Shown: positions 19,347 to 28,272 of the stretch, piece by piece
How positions within the stretch are numbered: position 1 is the first letter of the stretch
Layout of the letters: each line of letters opens with the position of its first letter
Assembly (NCBI RefSeq): GCF_947492815.1
Contig: NZ_CANLOB010000001.1
Location: 372,001-436,000, forward strand
DNA length: 64,000 nt
Direction of reading: 5' to 3'
From: an uncultured Dokdonia sp.
GTDB lineage: Bacteria; Bacteroidota; Bacteroidia; Flavobacteriales; Flavobacteriaceae
Notes under the pieces: model-generated
The model's database searches: none
The model's input: only the letters and a program-made list of their open reading frames with translations
Told to the model about the DNA's origin: nothing
Made by a program: the position numbers and the translations under genes

Positions 19347-20510
19347 CTACGCTTTATTTTGTTTTACAAATTGAGTTGGGGAGATTTCTACATGTTTTTT
19401 AAAGGCTGTATAAAAAGTCGACTTAGAGTTAAATCCAACCAACTGCCCGATAGCTTCTATGGTAAGGTGGGTAAACTGATCATCCAAAAGTTTTTCCTTA
19501 GCTACTTGAATCCGTTTCTGGTTGATATAATCATTAAAATTGAGACCTGTTTCAGAATTAATTACTTTGGAAACAATATTCGCATTCACTTTTAAAAGAT
19601 CCGCTAAAGATTTTAAGGACAGGTTCGTCGAGAGATACATGTCATCATTATGTAAAGAAACTTCTATTTCTTGAAATGAAATACTCTTGGCAGACAAGGT
19701 TTCGTACTTATCTGCTACCCATGAATGTTCAAAAAAACGAGATTCTGAAAGAATGAAGGCTGCACTGGCAAACGTCATTACAGTCATAAAAATAACAATG
19801 TAATGATCTCCAGCATCATCTTCATAACGTATGTAGATAATAAATAATACTGTTATAAGTAATATGAACGAGACAAGGGTATTGCGCGCAAATGCATATT
19901 TACCCAATTTGACATTTCGGGTAGTACGTTTATGCAATTGTCTTTTTTTAAATAATAAACGCCCTATTAAGCTAAGGTATATTACCGAACTTAATAAGAT
20001 AAGCCATCGGAACTCATCTTTGATCCACTGATATCCATAATTTGTTCCTTCAGGAGCTTCTATCATGGGTATACTCTTATGATATGCATCTAAATATGCA
20101 TTAAGTTTTATTTCCACAGGACTTATGAAATAACCTATTTGTGTGAATAAATAAAAAGCAGGCAATAAAAAATGTATCCAATGTGAAGTAAGTGATACTG
20201 GTTTACGCTCTAAAAGAGCGTAAGCAAAGAAATAGATGGATGGGAAAATAAGCAATACCAGAACCTCGGTAGAATCATTCCAATGAAGGGTATACTTCAT
20301 CAATCCAGTATAGCATAAATAGGTGTCTGAGCATACAATAGCCTGAATTAAGAGTGACCAACCAAAAATACGGATGGCAGATCGTCGTTTAGAGCAAATA
20401 AAAATTAATATGCTCAAGAAGTAAGCCTGTACAATCCCTAAGAACATAAGATGGGAAGCTATATTGTGACGAATAGGTATTTGATCTATGATTTGTATTA
20501 AATGTTCCAA
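19347..20510 (-). CDS. AraC-family regulator with membrane-spanning N-terminus
   Basis: 387 residues. Residues about 1-250 hold roughly seven hydrophobic spans. Residues about 285-385 form a double helix-turn-helix AraC domain (LSLKSLADLLKVNANIVSKVINSETGLNFNDYI and LTIEAIGQLVGFNSKSTFYTAFKKHVEISPTQFVK). The layout suggests a membrane-anchored regulator that senses an envelope or exogenous signal. Its target may be the acyltransferase gene 102 bp downstream, by proximity only. Confidence 0.9.
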   Translation of the reverse strand: MEHLIQIIDQIPIRHNIASHLMFLGIVQAYFLSILIFICSKRRSAIRIFGWSLLIQAIVCSDTYLCYTGLMKYTLHWNDSTEVLVLLIFPSIYFFAYALLERKPVSLTSHWIHFLLPAFYLFTQIGYFISPVEIKLNAYLDAYHKSIPMIEAPEGTNYGYQWIKDEFRWLILLSSVIYLSLIGRLLFKKRQLHKRTTRNVKLGKYAFARNTLVSFILLITVLFIIYIRYEDDAGDHYIVIFMTVMTFASAAFILSESRFFEHSWVADKYETLSAKSISFQEIEVSLHNDDMYLSTNLSLKSLADLLKVNANIVSKVINSETGLNFNDYINQKRIQVAKEKLLDDQFTHLTIEAIGQLVGFNSKSTFYTAFKKHVEISPTQFVKQNKA

Positions 20511-20597
20511 TAGTGTTGTTGCCTAACATAAAAATAGTGAATACTATTTTTACATGGCTTTGTACCGTCCAAAAATATTCAACAACACTTATTAAAA

Positions 20598-21173
20598 TCA
20601 TTCTGAGATCGCTTTCGCGAAAGCGTATTGAAGTTTAGGCACAACTTCTACATCAAACCATGGGTTTTTTGTGAGCCAAAACCGGTTACGAGGCGAAGGA
20701 TGTGGCAACGGAATAATCTTAGGAGCATACGCTTCATGATTTCTCACCGTTTCTGTAAGCGTCTTTTTTGCTGTATTTTTTAAGTAATACTTCTGCGCAT
20801 ACATCCCAATAAGAATAATGAGTTGGATATTAGGCATTTTAGCAAGTAATTGCTCATGCCATTGAGGCGCACATTCTGTTCTTGGCGGCAAATCTCCTGT
20901 CTTTCCTTTTCCGGGGTAACAAAAGCCCATAGGCACTAACGATACTTTTGTAGGATCATAAAAGATATCTGGATCACAATTCAGCCATTTACGAAGCTGT
21001 TTTCCACTAGGGTCATCCCAAGGAACGGACGTTTTATGCACTTTTGTACCTGGAGCTTGTCCTATAATAATAACCCTTGCATCTGGATGTGCCGTTACAA
21101 TAGGGTTAGGACCTAACGGAAGGTGTGATTTACAAATTTCACAAGCTCTAATAGATGTTAAAAGTGTTTCCAT
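20598..21173 (-). CDS. Uracil-DNA glycosylase family protein
   Basis: 191 residues with UDG-superfamily motifs: the motif-1 region IIIGQAPGTKVHKTSVPWDDPSG and the motif-2 region PLPHPSPRNRFWL, and a conserved-looking SLVPMGFCYPGKGKTGDLPPR between them. Two N-terminal cysteines (CEICKSHLPLGP) resemble iron-sulfur UDG relatives, but I cannot see a full four-Cys set. A base-excision repair role is likely; substrate specificity is unclear. The C-terminus (YAFAKAISE) is built by an iterated palindrome. Confidence 0.8.
   Translation of the reverse strand: METLLTSIRACEICKSHLPLGPNPIVTAHPDARVIIIGQAPGTKVHKTSVPWDDPSGKQLRKWLNCDPDIFYDPTKVSLVPMGFCYPGKGKTGDLPPRTECAPQWHEQLLAKMPNIQLIILIGMYAQKYYLKNTAKKTLTETVRNHEAYAPKIIPLPHPSPRNRFWLTKNPWFDVEVVPKLQYAFAKAISE
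20610..20627. repeat. Iterated palindrome, intragenic, at a C-terminus
   Basis: CGCTTTCGCGAAAGCGTA encodes YAFAKA immediately before the last residues of the uracil-DNA glycosylase-like protein. The 5' half is followed by ATC instead of TAC. Confidence 0.93.
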
Positions 21174-21258
21174 AGTAAAATGTACATTATTTATGATACA
21201 ATTATAAAGAGATCAAGGAGATTACAAACTACTAGAAAAGGAATGTAAATTGTACTTT

Positions 21259-21939
21259 TTATTTTTTCCCAGCGAGTACAACCACGATCTCTCCTTTAGG
21301 TGGTTTTTTTGTGTAATGTACTAATACTTCTTTTACGGTTCCTCTCACTGTTTCTTCGTGAAGTTTTGTAATTTCTCTAGAGACAGACACCTGTCGTTCT
21401 TCTCCAAAAAATTCAGCAAAATGTCCTAAGGTCTTTACGAGTTTATGAGGAGATTCATAAAAGATAATGGTTCTGGTTTCTTCTGCTAGAAAGAGAAGAC
21501 GGGTTTGTCTTCCTTTTTTTACAGGTAAAAATCCTTCAAAAACAAATTTATCATTAGGCAAACCGCTATTTACTAACGCAGGCACAAATGCCGTTGCACC
21601 AGGAAGGCAGTCTACGACAATACCTGCTTCTACACAAGCTCTCGTCAATAAGAATCCAGGATCAGATATAGCTGGAGTACCCGCATCACTTATAAGCGCC
21701 ATAGTCTCACCAGCTAATAACCTTTTTACAAGCCCTTCTACTGTCTTATGCTCATTATGCATATGATGACTCATCATTTGCGTTGAAATCTCAAAATGCT
21801 TGAGTAATTTACCGCTAGTTCGTGTGTCTTCAGCAAGAATAAGATCTACTTCTTTTAATACACGAATAGCGCGTAGGGTAATATCTTCTAGATTTCCAAT
21901 AGGCGTTGGAACAAGGTATAATTTGCTATTTTCAGTCAT
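21259..21939 (-). CDS. rsmI: 16S rRNA (cytidine-1402-2'-O)-methyltransferase
   Basis: 226 residues with the tetrapyrrole-methylase-like fold of RsmI: LVPTPIGNLEDITLRAIRVLKEVDLILAEDTR at the N-terminus and LISDAGTPAISDPGFLLTRAC as the SAM/RNA site. It methylates ribosomal C1402 together with RsmH. Length is a little below the E. coli enzyme, as is common in this phylum. Its start overlaps the end of the DoxX-like gene by 8 nt. Confidence 0.95.
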   Translation of the reverse strand: MTENSKLYLVPTPIGNLEDITLRAIRVLKEVDLILAEDTRTSGKLLKHFEISTQMMSHHMHNEHKTVEGLVKRLLAGETMALISDAGTPAISDPGFLLTRACVEAGIVVDCLPGATAFVPALVNSGLPNDKFVFEGFLPVKKGRQTRLLFLAEETRTIIFYESPHKLVKTLGHFAEFFGEERQVSVSREITKLHEETVRGTVKEVLVHYTKKPPKGEIVVVLAGKK

Positions 21940-22297
21940 ACATAGGACGTATTCTCTTTCCTAAGAAATACGATATCGGTAAGAAGATTAATACTAGTAA
22001 TGAAAATAAATATCCTCCATCATCTGCATTCATATGAGCAGCAAATGCCAACACAGCATCAAAAAAGAAGCCTGCATAAGCCCATTCTGTAAGCCAAGGA
22101 ATACCTCGCCATAATACCATAGCAATTCCTAACACTTTAACAATAGCAAGAGGAATTACAATATAACTTGGGTAATTAAGTGCTTCAAAATATCCTTCAA
22201 CCATCGCTGTATTTCTAAAATACATTTGGGCAGAAAATGTAAAAACACCACAAGTAATGATCGTGGCTATCCAATAGCTAATTTTTTGAATTTTCAT
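21932..22297 (-). CDS. DoxX-like four-helix membrane protein
   Basis: 121 residues with four membrane spans and the DoxX features YFEALNYPSYIVIPLAIVKVLG and LVLIFLPISYFLGKRI. DoxX-like proteins are inner-membrane proteins linked to redox processes, with no defined reaction here. It overlaps rsmI by 8 nt and follows the 286-residue gene by 10 nt, so the three are probably one transcript. Confidence 0.8.
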   Translation of the reverse strand: MKIQKISYWIATIITCGVFTFSAQMYFRNTAMVEGYFEALNYPSYIVIPLAIVKVLGIAMVLWRGIPWLTEWAYAGFFFDAVLAFAAHMNADDGGYLFSLLVLIFLPISYFLGKRIRPMYD

Positions 22298-22307
22298 CTA
22301 TTAAAAA

Positions 22308-23168
22308 TTAAGCAAACTTACTTTCAATGATTTGCATAAAACGCTCTTCATATTCTTCTTTACCCTCCCAAGCATCATAATCAGGTTTTACCATTTGCTG
22401 TATAAACTGTTTTGCCTCATCTAAAGTACCAAAAGTGCTTAATTGTGATAACACCCTGTTATAATCTGTATCACTACCATGAAAGAGGTGTTTTATAAAA
22501 GCAAGCTTATCATTAAGTCCTATTTTAAGTCCGCTTTTAAGTTTATCATTTAAGTTTTTAGGCACACTATCTTCTTCAGCGACAGCTACAGGATCAAAAA
22601 TTGGCATCTGAGCAAACTCCCCTCCTATTTCTAGCATATCATTTTTCTGATAGCGATCTTGAGGTTCTATAGACTCTACTAGCTCATCAATAACAGAAGC
22701 TTCTGGAGGCATTTCGGCCACCATATCTTTTATTTTTTCTATAACGGGCTCATGTACAGGTTCATCTTGATTAAAAAAAGTTCCATCAGGTCGATGCTTA
22801 TCATTTGCTCTTACTTCAGCAAAACGTGCTTCATTTTCAGCAACGATCTCTGCAGGAGTTTTTCTTTTAACTGGTTCTGGGGTTGGTTCTTGTATTTCTA
22901 TTTTGTCTTCTACAGGTGTTTCTACTATTTTTTCAACAACAGGAACCACTTCTTTTTCTGTTGTTACTTCATCTATTGTATTTTCTATTTTAGAAAGTCC
23001 TATGGTAGGTTGTCCAGATTTTTCTAGCTTTTCTGCGTAAGATAATACCATTAATTTCTCATAAAGCGCTCTAGATTGCTCTGTCATTTGCGCATACGAA
23101 GTATCATCTTTAAGTTGTAATATTTTGTGTGCGAGACTTATTAATTCTGCTTTAATAGATTTCTTCAT
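22308..23168 (-). CDS. Conserved hypothetical protein with acidic Pro-rich linker
   Basis: 286 residues, soluble, no signal. An N-terminal helical part (to about 55: AELISLAHKILQLKDDTSYAQM) is joined by an acidic Pro/Glu/Val-rich linker (about 70-215) to a C-terminal helical domain (LNDKLAFIKHLFHGSDTDYNRVLSQL, EEYEERFMQIIESKF). I do not recognise a named family; the layout suggests a scaffold joining two binding domains. First gene of the run with DoxX and rsmI, and divergent from tdk across a spacer with a perfect hairpin. Confidence 0.7.
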   Translation of the reverse strand: MKKSIKAELISLAHKILQLKDDTSYAQMTEQSRALYEKLMVLSYAEKLEKSGQPTIGLSKIENTIDEVTTEKEVVPVVEKIVETPVEDKIEIQEPTPEPVKRKTPAEIVAENEARFAEVRANDKHRPDGTFFNQDEPVHEPVIEKIKDMVAEMPPEASVIDELVESIEPQDRYQKNDMLEIGGEFAQMPIFDPVAVAEEDSVPKNLNDKLKSGLKIGLNDKLAFIKHLFHGSDTDYNRVLSQLSTFGTLDEAKQFIQQMVKPDYDAWEGKEEYEERFMQIIESKFA

Positions 23169-23226
23169 AACTTTCGAATACTTAACGTTGATTACGTCTC
23201 TTTTTTGATAAATTTACCCTGACCTA

Positions 23227-23255
23227 AAACCAAACGTCAAAAATGACGTTTTGGT
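23227..23255. promoter_or_regulatory. Inverted repeat in the tdk divergent spacer
   Basis: AACGTCA and TGACGTT flank an AAAA loop, extended outward by ACCA/TGGT. It is 16-44 bp from the tdk start and 59-87 bp from the divergent start, so it could be a shared operator or a tdk leader hairpin. Confidence 0.5.
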
Positions 23256-23270
23256 CTTGAAAAGTACAAA

Positions 23271-23927
23271 ATGTTTCTCGAAAACACAGTAAATCATAAG
23301 GAGCAATTCGGTTGGATTGAAGTAATTTGCGGATCTATGTTCTCTGGTAAAACAGAAGAACTCATCCGAAGACTCAAACGTGCCCAGTTTGCAAAACAGA
23401 AAGTTGAAATCTTCAAACCTGCTGTAGATACACGCTATGACGAAGAAATGGTAGTCTCTCATGATGCTAATGAAATACGGTCTACCCCTGTTCCTGCAGC
23501 AGCAAATATTCCCATTCTTGCAGATGATTGTGATGTCATTGGAATAGATGAAGCACAATTTTTTGATGACGAGATTGTTAAAGTCTGTAATGACCTAGCC
23601 AATAGAGGTGTAAGAGTTATTATCGCAGGGCTTGATATGGATTTTAAAGGAAATCCTTTTGGACCTATGCCTGCACTTATGGCCACTGCCGAGTATGTTA
23701 CTAAGGTACATGCTGTATGTACACGTACTGGTAATTTAGCTCAATACAGTTACCGTAAAGCACAAAATGACAATATTGTTCTTTTAGGAGAAACCGAAGA
23801 ATATGAACCTTTAAGCAGAGGTGCATATTATAAAGCGATGCTACGTGATCGTCTTAAAAAAATGGAAGTAACCGATCCTAAAGAAATACCTTCAGAAAAA
23901 ATACCCAATACAAACACCGATAAATAA
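23271..23927 (+). CDS. tdk: Thymidine kinase
   Basis: 218 residues with the P-loop GSMFSGKT (21-28), the DEAQFF Walker B-like motif and the lasso region ([14 protein letters not shown]). It phosphorylates thymidine for dTTP salvage. Two of the usual zinc-binding pairs are degraded: the first CxxC is VCTRTG (one Cys) and the C-terminal CxxC is [11 protein letters not shown] (none), so structural zinc is likely absent. Seven nucleotides separate it from alr. Confidence 0.93.
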   Translation: MFLENTVNHKEQFGWIEVICGSMFSGKTEELIRRLKRAQFAKQKVEIFKPAVDTRYDEEMVVSHDANEIRSTPVPAAANIPILADDCDVIGIDEAQFFDDEIVKVCNDLANRGVRVIIAGLDMDFKGNPFGPMPALMATAEYVTKVHAVCTRTGNLAQYSYRKAQNDNIVLLGETEEYEPLSRGAYYKAMLRDRLKKMEVTDPKEIPSEKIPNTNTDK

Positions 23928-23933
23928 TCTCTT

Positions 23934-25031
23934 ATGGGGGTCACCCGCCTTGAAATAAACCTCAATGCCTTAAAGCACAATTACACCTATCTTAGAGCTA
24001 AACTTGCTAAAGGTGTAAAGATGATGGGCGTTGTAAAGGCGTTTGGCTATGGAACTGATGCTTGTGAAGTAGCCTTATTTCTAGAAAAACTGGGTATTGA
24101 TTATTTTGCTGTTGCCTACGCTTATGAAGGAGAAGCCTTGCGTAAAGCAGGAATACAAGCACCTATTTTAGTATTACATCCTCAACCTGATAATTTTAAG
24201 GTGATTATTGAAAACTGCTTAGAACCTAGTTTATATAGTGCCCGTTTGTTTCGTGAGTTTTCCGCTTTCGCGAAAGCGCATACACAAAAGCACTATCCTG
24301 TTCATCTAAAATTTAATACTGGATTGAATCGTTTAGGTTTCTGGGAAAATGACACCGATTGGATCCTAGAGCGCCTTAAAGAAACGGAAGCTATTAAAAT
24401 CACTTCTATTTTTTCCCACTTAGCAGCCAGCGAAGATGTAACCGAAAAAGCATTTACCCAACAACAAATTACTAGTTTTACTAAAACAGCAAATATATTA
24501 CTACAAGCATTAGACGGAGCGCCTTTCTTGCATCAGAGTAACACCTCAGCCATTATTAACTATCCTGAAGCACAATTTGACATGGTACGCACAGGCATTG
24601 GACTATATGGATATGGTAATACTCCTGAAGAAGATCAACATTTACGCCCTGTTGCTTCCCTTAAATCAATCATTTCTCAAATACATACTATTGAGCCTAA
24701 TGAAACCGTAGGGTATAACCGTGCATACAAAGCGACGCATTACGAAAAAACAGCTACCATTCCTATTGGTCATGCTGATGGTATTTCTAGAGCATATGGT
24801 AATGGTATTGGATATGTAACCATACATGGGAAAAAAGCTCCTATTATAGGAAATGTATGTATGGATATGCTGATGGTTAATATTACAGATATTGATTGTA
24901 AAGAAGGAGATGATGTGACTATTTTTGGAGAAGACGTCTCTGCCGTTGATGTGTCTGCTAGCATTAACTCTATATCCTATGAACTCCTCACAGCGGTATC
25001 TCAACGGGTAAAACGTGTCGTTCTTCGATAG
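23934..25031 (+). CDS. alr: Alanine racemase
   Basis: 365 residues, family length. The PLP lysine is Lys35 in VVKAFGYG; the catalytic-Tyr region is present (IGLYGYGN, GYNRAYKATHYEKTATIPIGHADG), though the usual GYADG is GHADG. It supplies D-alanine for peptidoglycan. It stands alone rather than fused to MurF. An intragenic palindrome at 24263-24278 encodes SAFAKAH near residues 109-115. Coupled to tdk by 6 nt. Confidence 0.93.
   Translation: MGVTRLEINLNALKHNYTYLRAKLAKGVKMMGVVKAFGYGTDACEVALFLEKLGIDYFAVAYAYEGEALRKAGIQAPILVLHPQPDNFKVIIENCLEPSLYSARLFREFSAFAKAHTQKHYPVHLKFNTGLNRLGFWENDTDWILERLKETEAIKITSIFSHLAASEDVTEKAFTQQQITSFTKTANILLQALDGAPFLHQSNTSAIINYPEAQFDMVRTGIGLYGYGNTPEEDQHLRPVASLKSIISQIHTIEPNETVGYNRAYKATHYEKTATIPIGHADGISRAYGNGIGYVTIHGKKAPIIGNVCMDMLMVNITDIDCKEGDDVTIFGEDVSAVDVSASINSISYELLTAVSQRVKRVVLR
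24263..24278. repeat. Iterated palindrome, intragenic (AFAKA frame)
   Basis: CGCTTTCGCGAAAGCG inside alr, read as Ala-Phe-Ala-Lys-Ala in the loop EFSAFAKAHTQ. Confidence 0.94.
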
Positions 25032-25115
25032 TGACGTGAGTGTTCTTAAAACTTTGTTAATTGAGTTTGTTTTTTTAGTACCTTAGGGACTCATTAACCT
25101 TTAAACCAAATTAAA

Positions 25116-25523
25116 ATGTTAAAAGAATTCAAGGAGTTCATCATGACGGGTAACGTCATTGATCTTGCAATAGCTGTATTATTAGCTGGTGCCATGGGTC
25201 TAGTTGTAAGTGGATTTGTATCTGATATAATGATGCCTATTGTAGGGCACTTTACAGGCGGGGTAGATTTTGCTGAAATGAAAATGGTGTTAGATGAGGC
25301 AGTAGTTGCTGCAGATGGAACCGTTGAAAAAGCTGAAAACGCCATTATGTATGGTAAATGGATCAATGCGATTATAAACTTAATTATCGTTGGGTTTGTA
25401 TTATTTATGATTGTAAAAGCTTACAACAAAACAAAGAAACCTGTTGAAGAAGCTCCAGCAGCAGATCCAGGGCCATCTGAAATTGATTTATTGACTGAAA
25501 TAAGAGATGCTCTTAAAAAATAA
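25116..25523 (+). CDS. mscL: Large-conductance mechanosensitive channel
   Basis: 135 residues starting MLKEFKEFIMTGNVIDLAIAV, the canonical MscL N-terminus and first span. The second span (about 88-108: INAIINLIIVGFVLFMIV) and the cytoplasmic helix ending LLTEIRDALKK follow. It forms a pentameric inner-membrane pore opened by membrane tension on hypo-osmotic shock, fitting a marine lifestyle. Monocistronic with its own terminator. Confidence 0.96.
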   Translation: MLKEFKEFIMTGNVIDLAIAVLLAGAMGLVVSGFVSDIMMPIVGHFTGGVDFAEMKMVLDEAVVAADGTVEKAENAIMYGKWINAIINLIIVGFVLFMIVKAYNKTKKPVEEAPAADPGPSEIDLLTEIRDALKK

Positions 25524-25563
25524 ACATACGTAGCCACCGCTACAGTACATATTTTTAACTGTA

Positions 25564-25598
25564 AACTGCCTTAGTAATCTAGCTAAGGCAGTTTTTTG
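25564..25598 (+). terminator. mscL intrinsic terminator
   Basis: AACTGCCTTAG (25564-25574) and CTAAGGCAGTT (25583-25593) form an 11-bp perfect stem followed by a T run. Confidence 0.93.
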
Positions 25599-25692
25599 TT
25601 AGTAATTATACATTTTGTAACTCTTTTGTGTATCCTTAAAACATTATCCTTTTTTTATTTGTTTTAAAGCCCATAAATCAAGTACATCTCCC

Positions 25693-25700
25693 TAAATTTG
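25693..25700 (+). promoter_or_regulatory. asd -7 promoter box
   Basis: TAAATTTG matches TAnnTTTG, 30 nt upstream of the asd ATG; the -33 element is not clear. Confidence 0.55.
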
Positions 25701-25730
25701 GGGTTTTAATTTAAAAATATTCATATTCTC

Positions 25731-26720
25731 ATGAGAGTAGCCGTAGTAGGTGCTACCGGAATGGTAGGCCAAGTAATGTTGCAAGTGCTTGCAGAGCGTA
25801 ATTTTCCAATAACAGAATTAATCCCTGTTGCTTCTGCGCGATCAGTAGGAAAACAAGTAGTATATAAACAGAAAGAGTATACCATTTCTTCTATGGAAGA
25901 TGCAATTACCGCCAAACCTGATATTGCTATTTTTTCTGCTGGAGGGAATACTTCTCTTGAATTTGCTCCAAAATTTGCTGAAGTAGGCACTACTGTAATA
26001 GACAACTCATCAGCTTGGCGCATGGACCAAACCAAAAAGCTAGTAGTTCCTGAAATTAATGCCAATGCATTAACCAAAGATGATAAGATTATTGCAAATC
26101 CTAATTGTTCTACCATACAAATGGTATTGGCTCTAGCACCGTTACATAAAAAATATGGTATAAAAAGATTAGTTATCTCTACATATCAGTCTATTACAGG
26201 AACTGGCGTAAAGGCGGTACAGCAATTAGAAAACGAATATGCAGGAGAGAAAGGCGAGATGGCATACCCATACCCTATTCACCGTAATGCAATTCCTGCT
26301 TGTGATGTTTTTCAAGAAAACGGATACACCAAAGAAGAACTAAAACTGGTAAATGAAACTCAAAAAATACTAGATGACCGTACCATTGCTGTTACAGCAA
26401 CGGCTGTACGTATTCCTGTAGTAGGAGGTCATAGTGAATCTGTAAACTTAGAGTTTCATAATGAGTATGATGTTACAGATGTACGTAAGCTTCTTAGTGA
26501 GACTGATGGAGTTACCGTACAAGATAATCCAGATACAAATACCTACCCAATGCCTATTTATGCCGAAGGTAAAAATGATGTTTTTGTAGGACGTATACGC
26601 CGTGATCATTCACAAGAAAACTCACTTAATATGTGGATTGTCTCTGATAATCTTCGAAAAGGAGCAGCAACTAATGCTGTTCAAATTGGAGAATATCTTG
26701 TAGAAAACAAATTGGTATAA
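25731..26720 (+). CDS. asd: Aspartate-semialdehyde dehydrogenase
   Basis: 329 residues with the Rossmann start MRVAVVGATGMVGQ, the catalytic Cys126 in IANPNCSTIQM and the later VRIPVVGGHSESV with a catalytic His. It reduces aspartyl phosphate to aspartate semialdehyde for lysine/DAP, threonine and methionine synthesis, upstream of the MetB step encoded earlier in this window. Monocistronic, with box and terminator visible. Confidence 0.96.
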   Translation: MRVAVVGATGMVGQVMLQVLAERNFPITELIPVASARSVGKQVVYKQKEYTISSMEDAITAKPDIAIFSAGGNTSLEFAPKFAEVGTTVIDNSSAWRMDQTKKLVVPEINANALTKDDKIIANPNCSTIQMVLALAPLHKKYGIKRLVISTYQSITGTGVKAVQQLENEYAGEKGEMAYPYPIHRNAIPACDVFQENGYTKEELKLVNETQKILDDRTIAVTATAVRIPVVGGHSESVNLEFHNEYDVTDVRKLLSETDGVTVQDNPDTNTYPMPIYAEGKNDVFVGRIRRDHSQENSLNMWIVSDNLRKGAATNAVQIGEYLVENKLV

Positions 26721-26742
26721 AGAATCTTACTTTTATATAGTA

Positions 26743-26773
26743 AAAACCTCCCTTGCGGAGGTTTTCTTTTTTA
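26743..26773 (+). terminator. asd intrinsic terminator
   Basis: AAAACCTCC (26743-26751) and GGAGGTTTT (26757-26765) form a 9-bp stem with a 5-nt loop and T-rich downstream sequence. Confidence 0.9.
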
Positions 26774-26801
26774 GTACATTGCCTAATAAATATCACGTAT
26801 A

Positions 26802-27536
26802 ATGAAATCGATTCTTTCGCTTTTGCTGCTTTTGTATAGTTACACTACTATAAATGCACAATCTTTTGAGTATTCTGGTGATTTTAATAAAGACGTAGCG
26901 TTTTTACTCCCTGAAGGGAGAGTAGATTTTGAGATTATGAATGGTGTCTCTATGCCTGATAGGTTAGTAAAAATTATTGAAAAATTCACAAAAGCGTTAT
27001 CAGAAAATAAAGAATGGTTTAATCAACAAGTGAATAAAGCCATTGCAGAAGATGGAGAACCTATGCCTTATGATAAAAGGATGGGAATTACAAAGGAAGA
27101 ATATGAATATATGGTTACTAAAAAATTTGATGTAAAAATAAATTCTACAGGACAATTATACTTTGATATTTCTTATTCTAAAAACAAAATCTATCTGAAG
27201 TCATCCGACACAACAGACTTTACATCAATTGTTATTGATCTAAAATCTAAAAAAGCACGTATTAATGAAAAGATACTTGCATTTGATGGTCCTGTTATTA
27301 TTGAATCTCCTGATAATGTATTTAATAGTAGCTGGAGAGGATATAAATGGATTAATGAAGAATCAAGTAGTACAACTATCGATTTTGAAAACATAGACAA
27401 TATGGTTGTAAAAGTATATAATATTACTCTTGGCTATATAGATGCATCAAAACAATTATATATTGATATTAAAGGTGGAGAATTTAATAAAGGAGAAAAA
27501 ACAGTAGATTTTAAATATAGATTACTCTCAAAATAA
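26802..27536 (+). CDS. Secreted protein of unknown function
   Basis: 244 residues with a signal peptide (MKSILSLLLLLYSYTTINAQS), then a soluble mainly beta region with repeated short strands (FDVKINSTGQLYFDISY, IYLKSSDTTDFTSIVIDL). No T9SS sorting domain, lipobox or catalytic motif, so it is probably periplasmic. I do not recognise a family. The next gene, with a TTG start, begins 10 nt after its stop, suggesting a two-gene operon. Confidence 0.7.
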   Translation: MKSILSLLLLLYSYTTINAQSFEYSGDFNKDVAFLLPEGRVDFEIMNGVSMPDRLVKIIEKFTKALSENKEWFNQQVNKAIAEDGEPMPYDKRMGITKEEYEYMVTKKFDVKINSTGQLYFDISYSKNKIYLKSSDTTDFTSIVIDLKSKKARINEKILAFDGPVIIESPDNVFNSSWRGYKWINEESSSTTIDFENIDNMVVKVYNITLGYIDASKQLYIDIKGGEFNKGEKTVDFKYRLLSK

Positions 27537-27546
27537 ATTAATCCCA

Positions 27547-28170
27547 TTGAAAACAATTGATCTTTCTACATGGAAACGCAGACAACACTTCGAATTTTTC
27601 AATCAATTTGAAGAGCCTTTCTATGGAGTAACTGTTTCTGTAGATGTAACTAAAGCTATGCAAGTAGCAAAGGAAAAAGGATATTCGTTCTTTTCCTATT
27701 ACTTACATAAATGTGTACTCGCTTCCAATCAAATAGAAAATTTTAAATATCGTATCACTCCAGACAATCAAGTGGTTTTATATGACCACATTGGAGCTTC
27801 GGCAACCATCATGAGACCTAATGAAACATTTGCTTTTAGTGATATTCCATATGCAGCAAGTTTTGATACATTTTCAAAATCAGTACAAAAAGAAATAGAA
27901 CGTATTCAACAAAGCGAATCACTTTTCCCTCCTAACAATCCTGATAACGTGATTCATTACTCAGCAATTCCTTGGCTTAATTTTAGTGCTATTACACATG
28001 CCAGAATGTTCAAGTCGAGAGGAAGCGAACCTAAAATATCGTTTGGAAAGGTAATAGTCGTTAATGAAAAAAAGACAATGTCTGTTGCTATATATACACA
28101 CCATGCTCTTGTTGATGTCCTTCATATAAGCCAATTTATAGACATTTTTCAAAGTAAGCTTAACGAATAG
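27547..28170 (+). CDS. Chloramphenicol acetyltransferase-like protein, TTG start
   Basis: 207 residues of the CAT (type A) fold: IDLSTWKRRQHFEFFNQFEEPFYGVTV start, FFSYYLHKCVLASNQIENFKYRI and HYSAIPWLNFSAITHA. The catalytic motif HHxxxDG appears as HHALVDV (185-191), so the usual Gly is Val while both His and the Asp remain. The start is TTG (27547) because no ATG lies nearby and the next one is beyond conserved residues. Resistance activity is not implied; many CAT-like proteins acetylate other substrates. Confidence 0.8.
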   Translation: MKTIDLSTWKRRQHFEFFNQFEEPFYGVTVSVDVTKAMQVAKEKGYSFFSYYLHKCVLASNQIENFKYRITPDNQVVLYDHIGASATIMRPNETFAFSDIPYAASFDTFSKSVQKEIERIQQSESLFPPNNPDNVIHYSAIPWLNFSAITHARMFKSRGSEPKISFGKVIVVNEKKTMSVAIYTHHALVDVLHISQFIDIFQSKLNE

Positions 28171-28272
28171 AAAAATACCACAAAGGCTAAATTGACAATT
28201 TTTTTGAGGTTTTTGTAATCGATGGTGTTCTGTTGCGTCTAAGTCGCTATAATCACCAAAACAAACAAACTC

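Noticed and set aside
27547..28170. Antibiotic resistance gene
   Set aside because: CAT-like fold alone with an altered motif and no mobile context does not support a resistance call.
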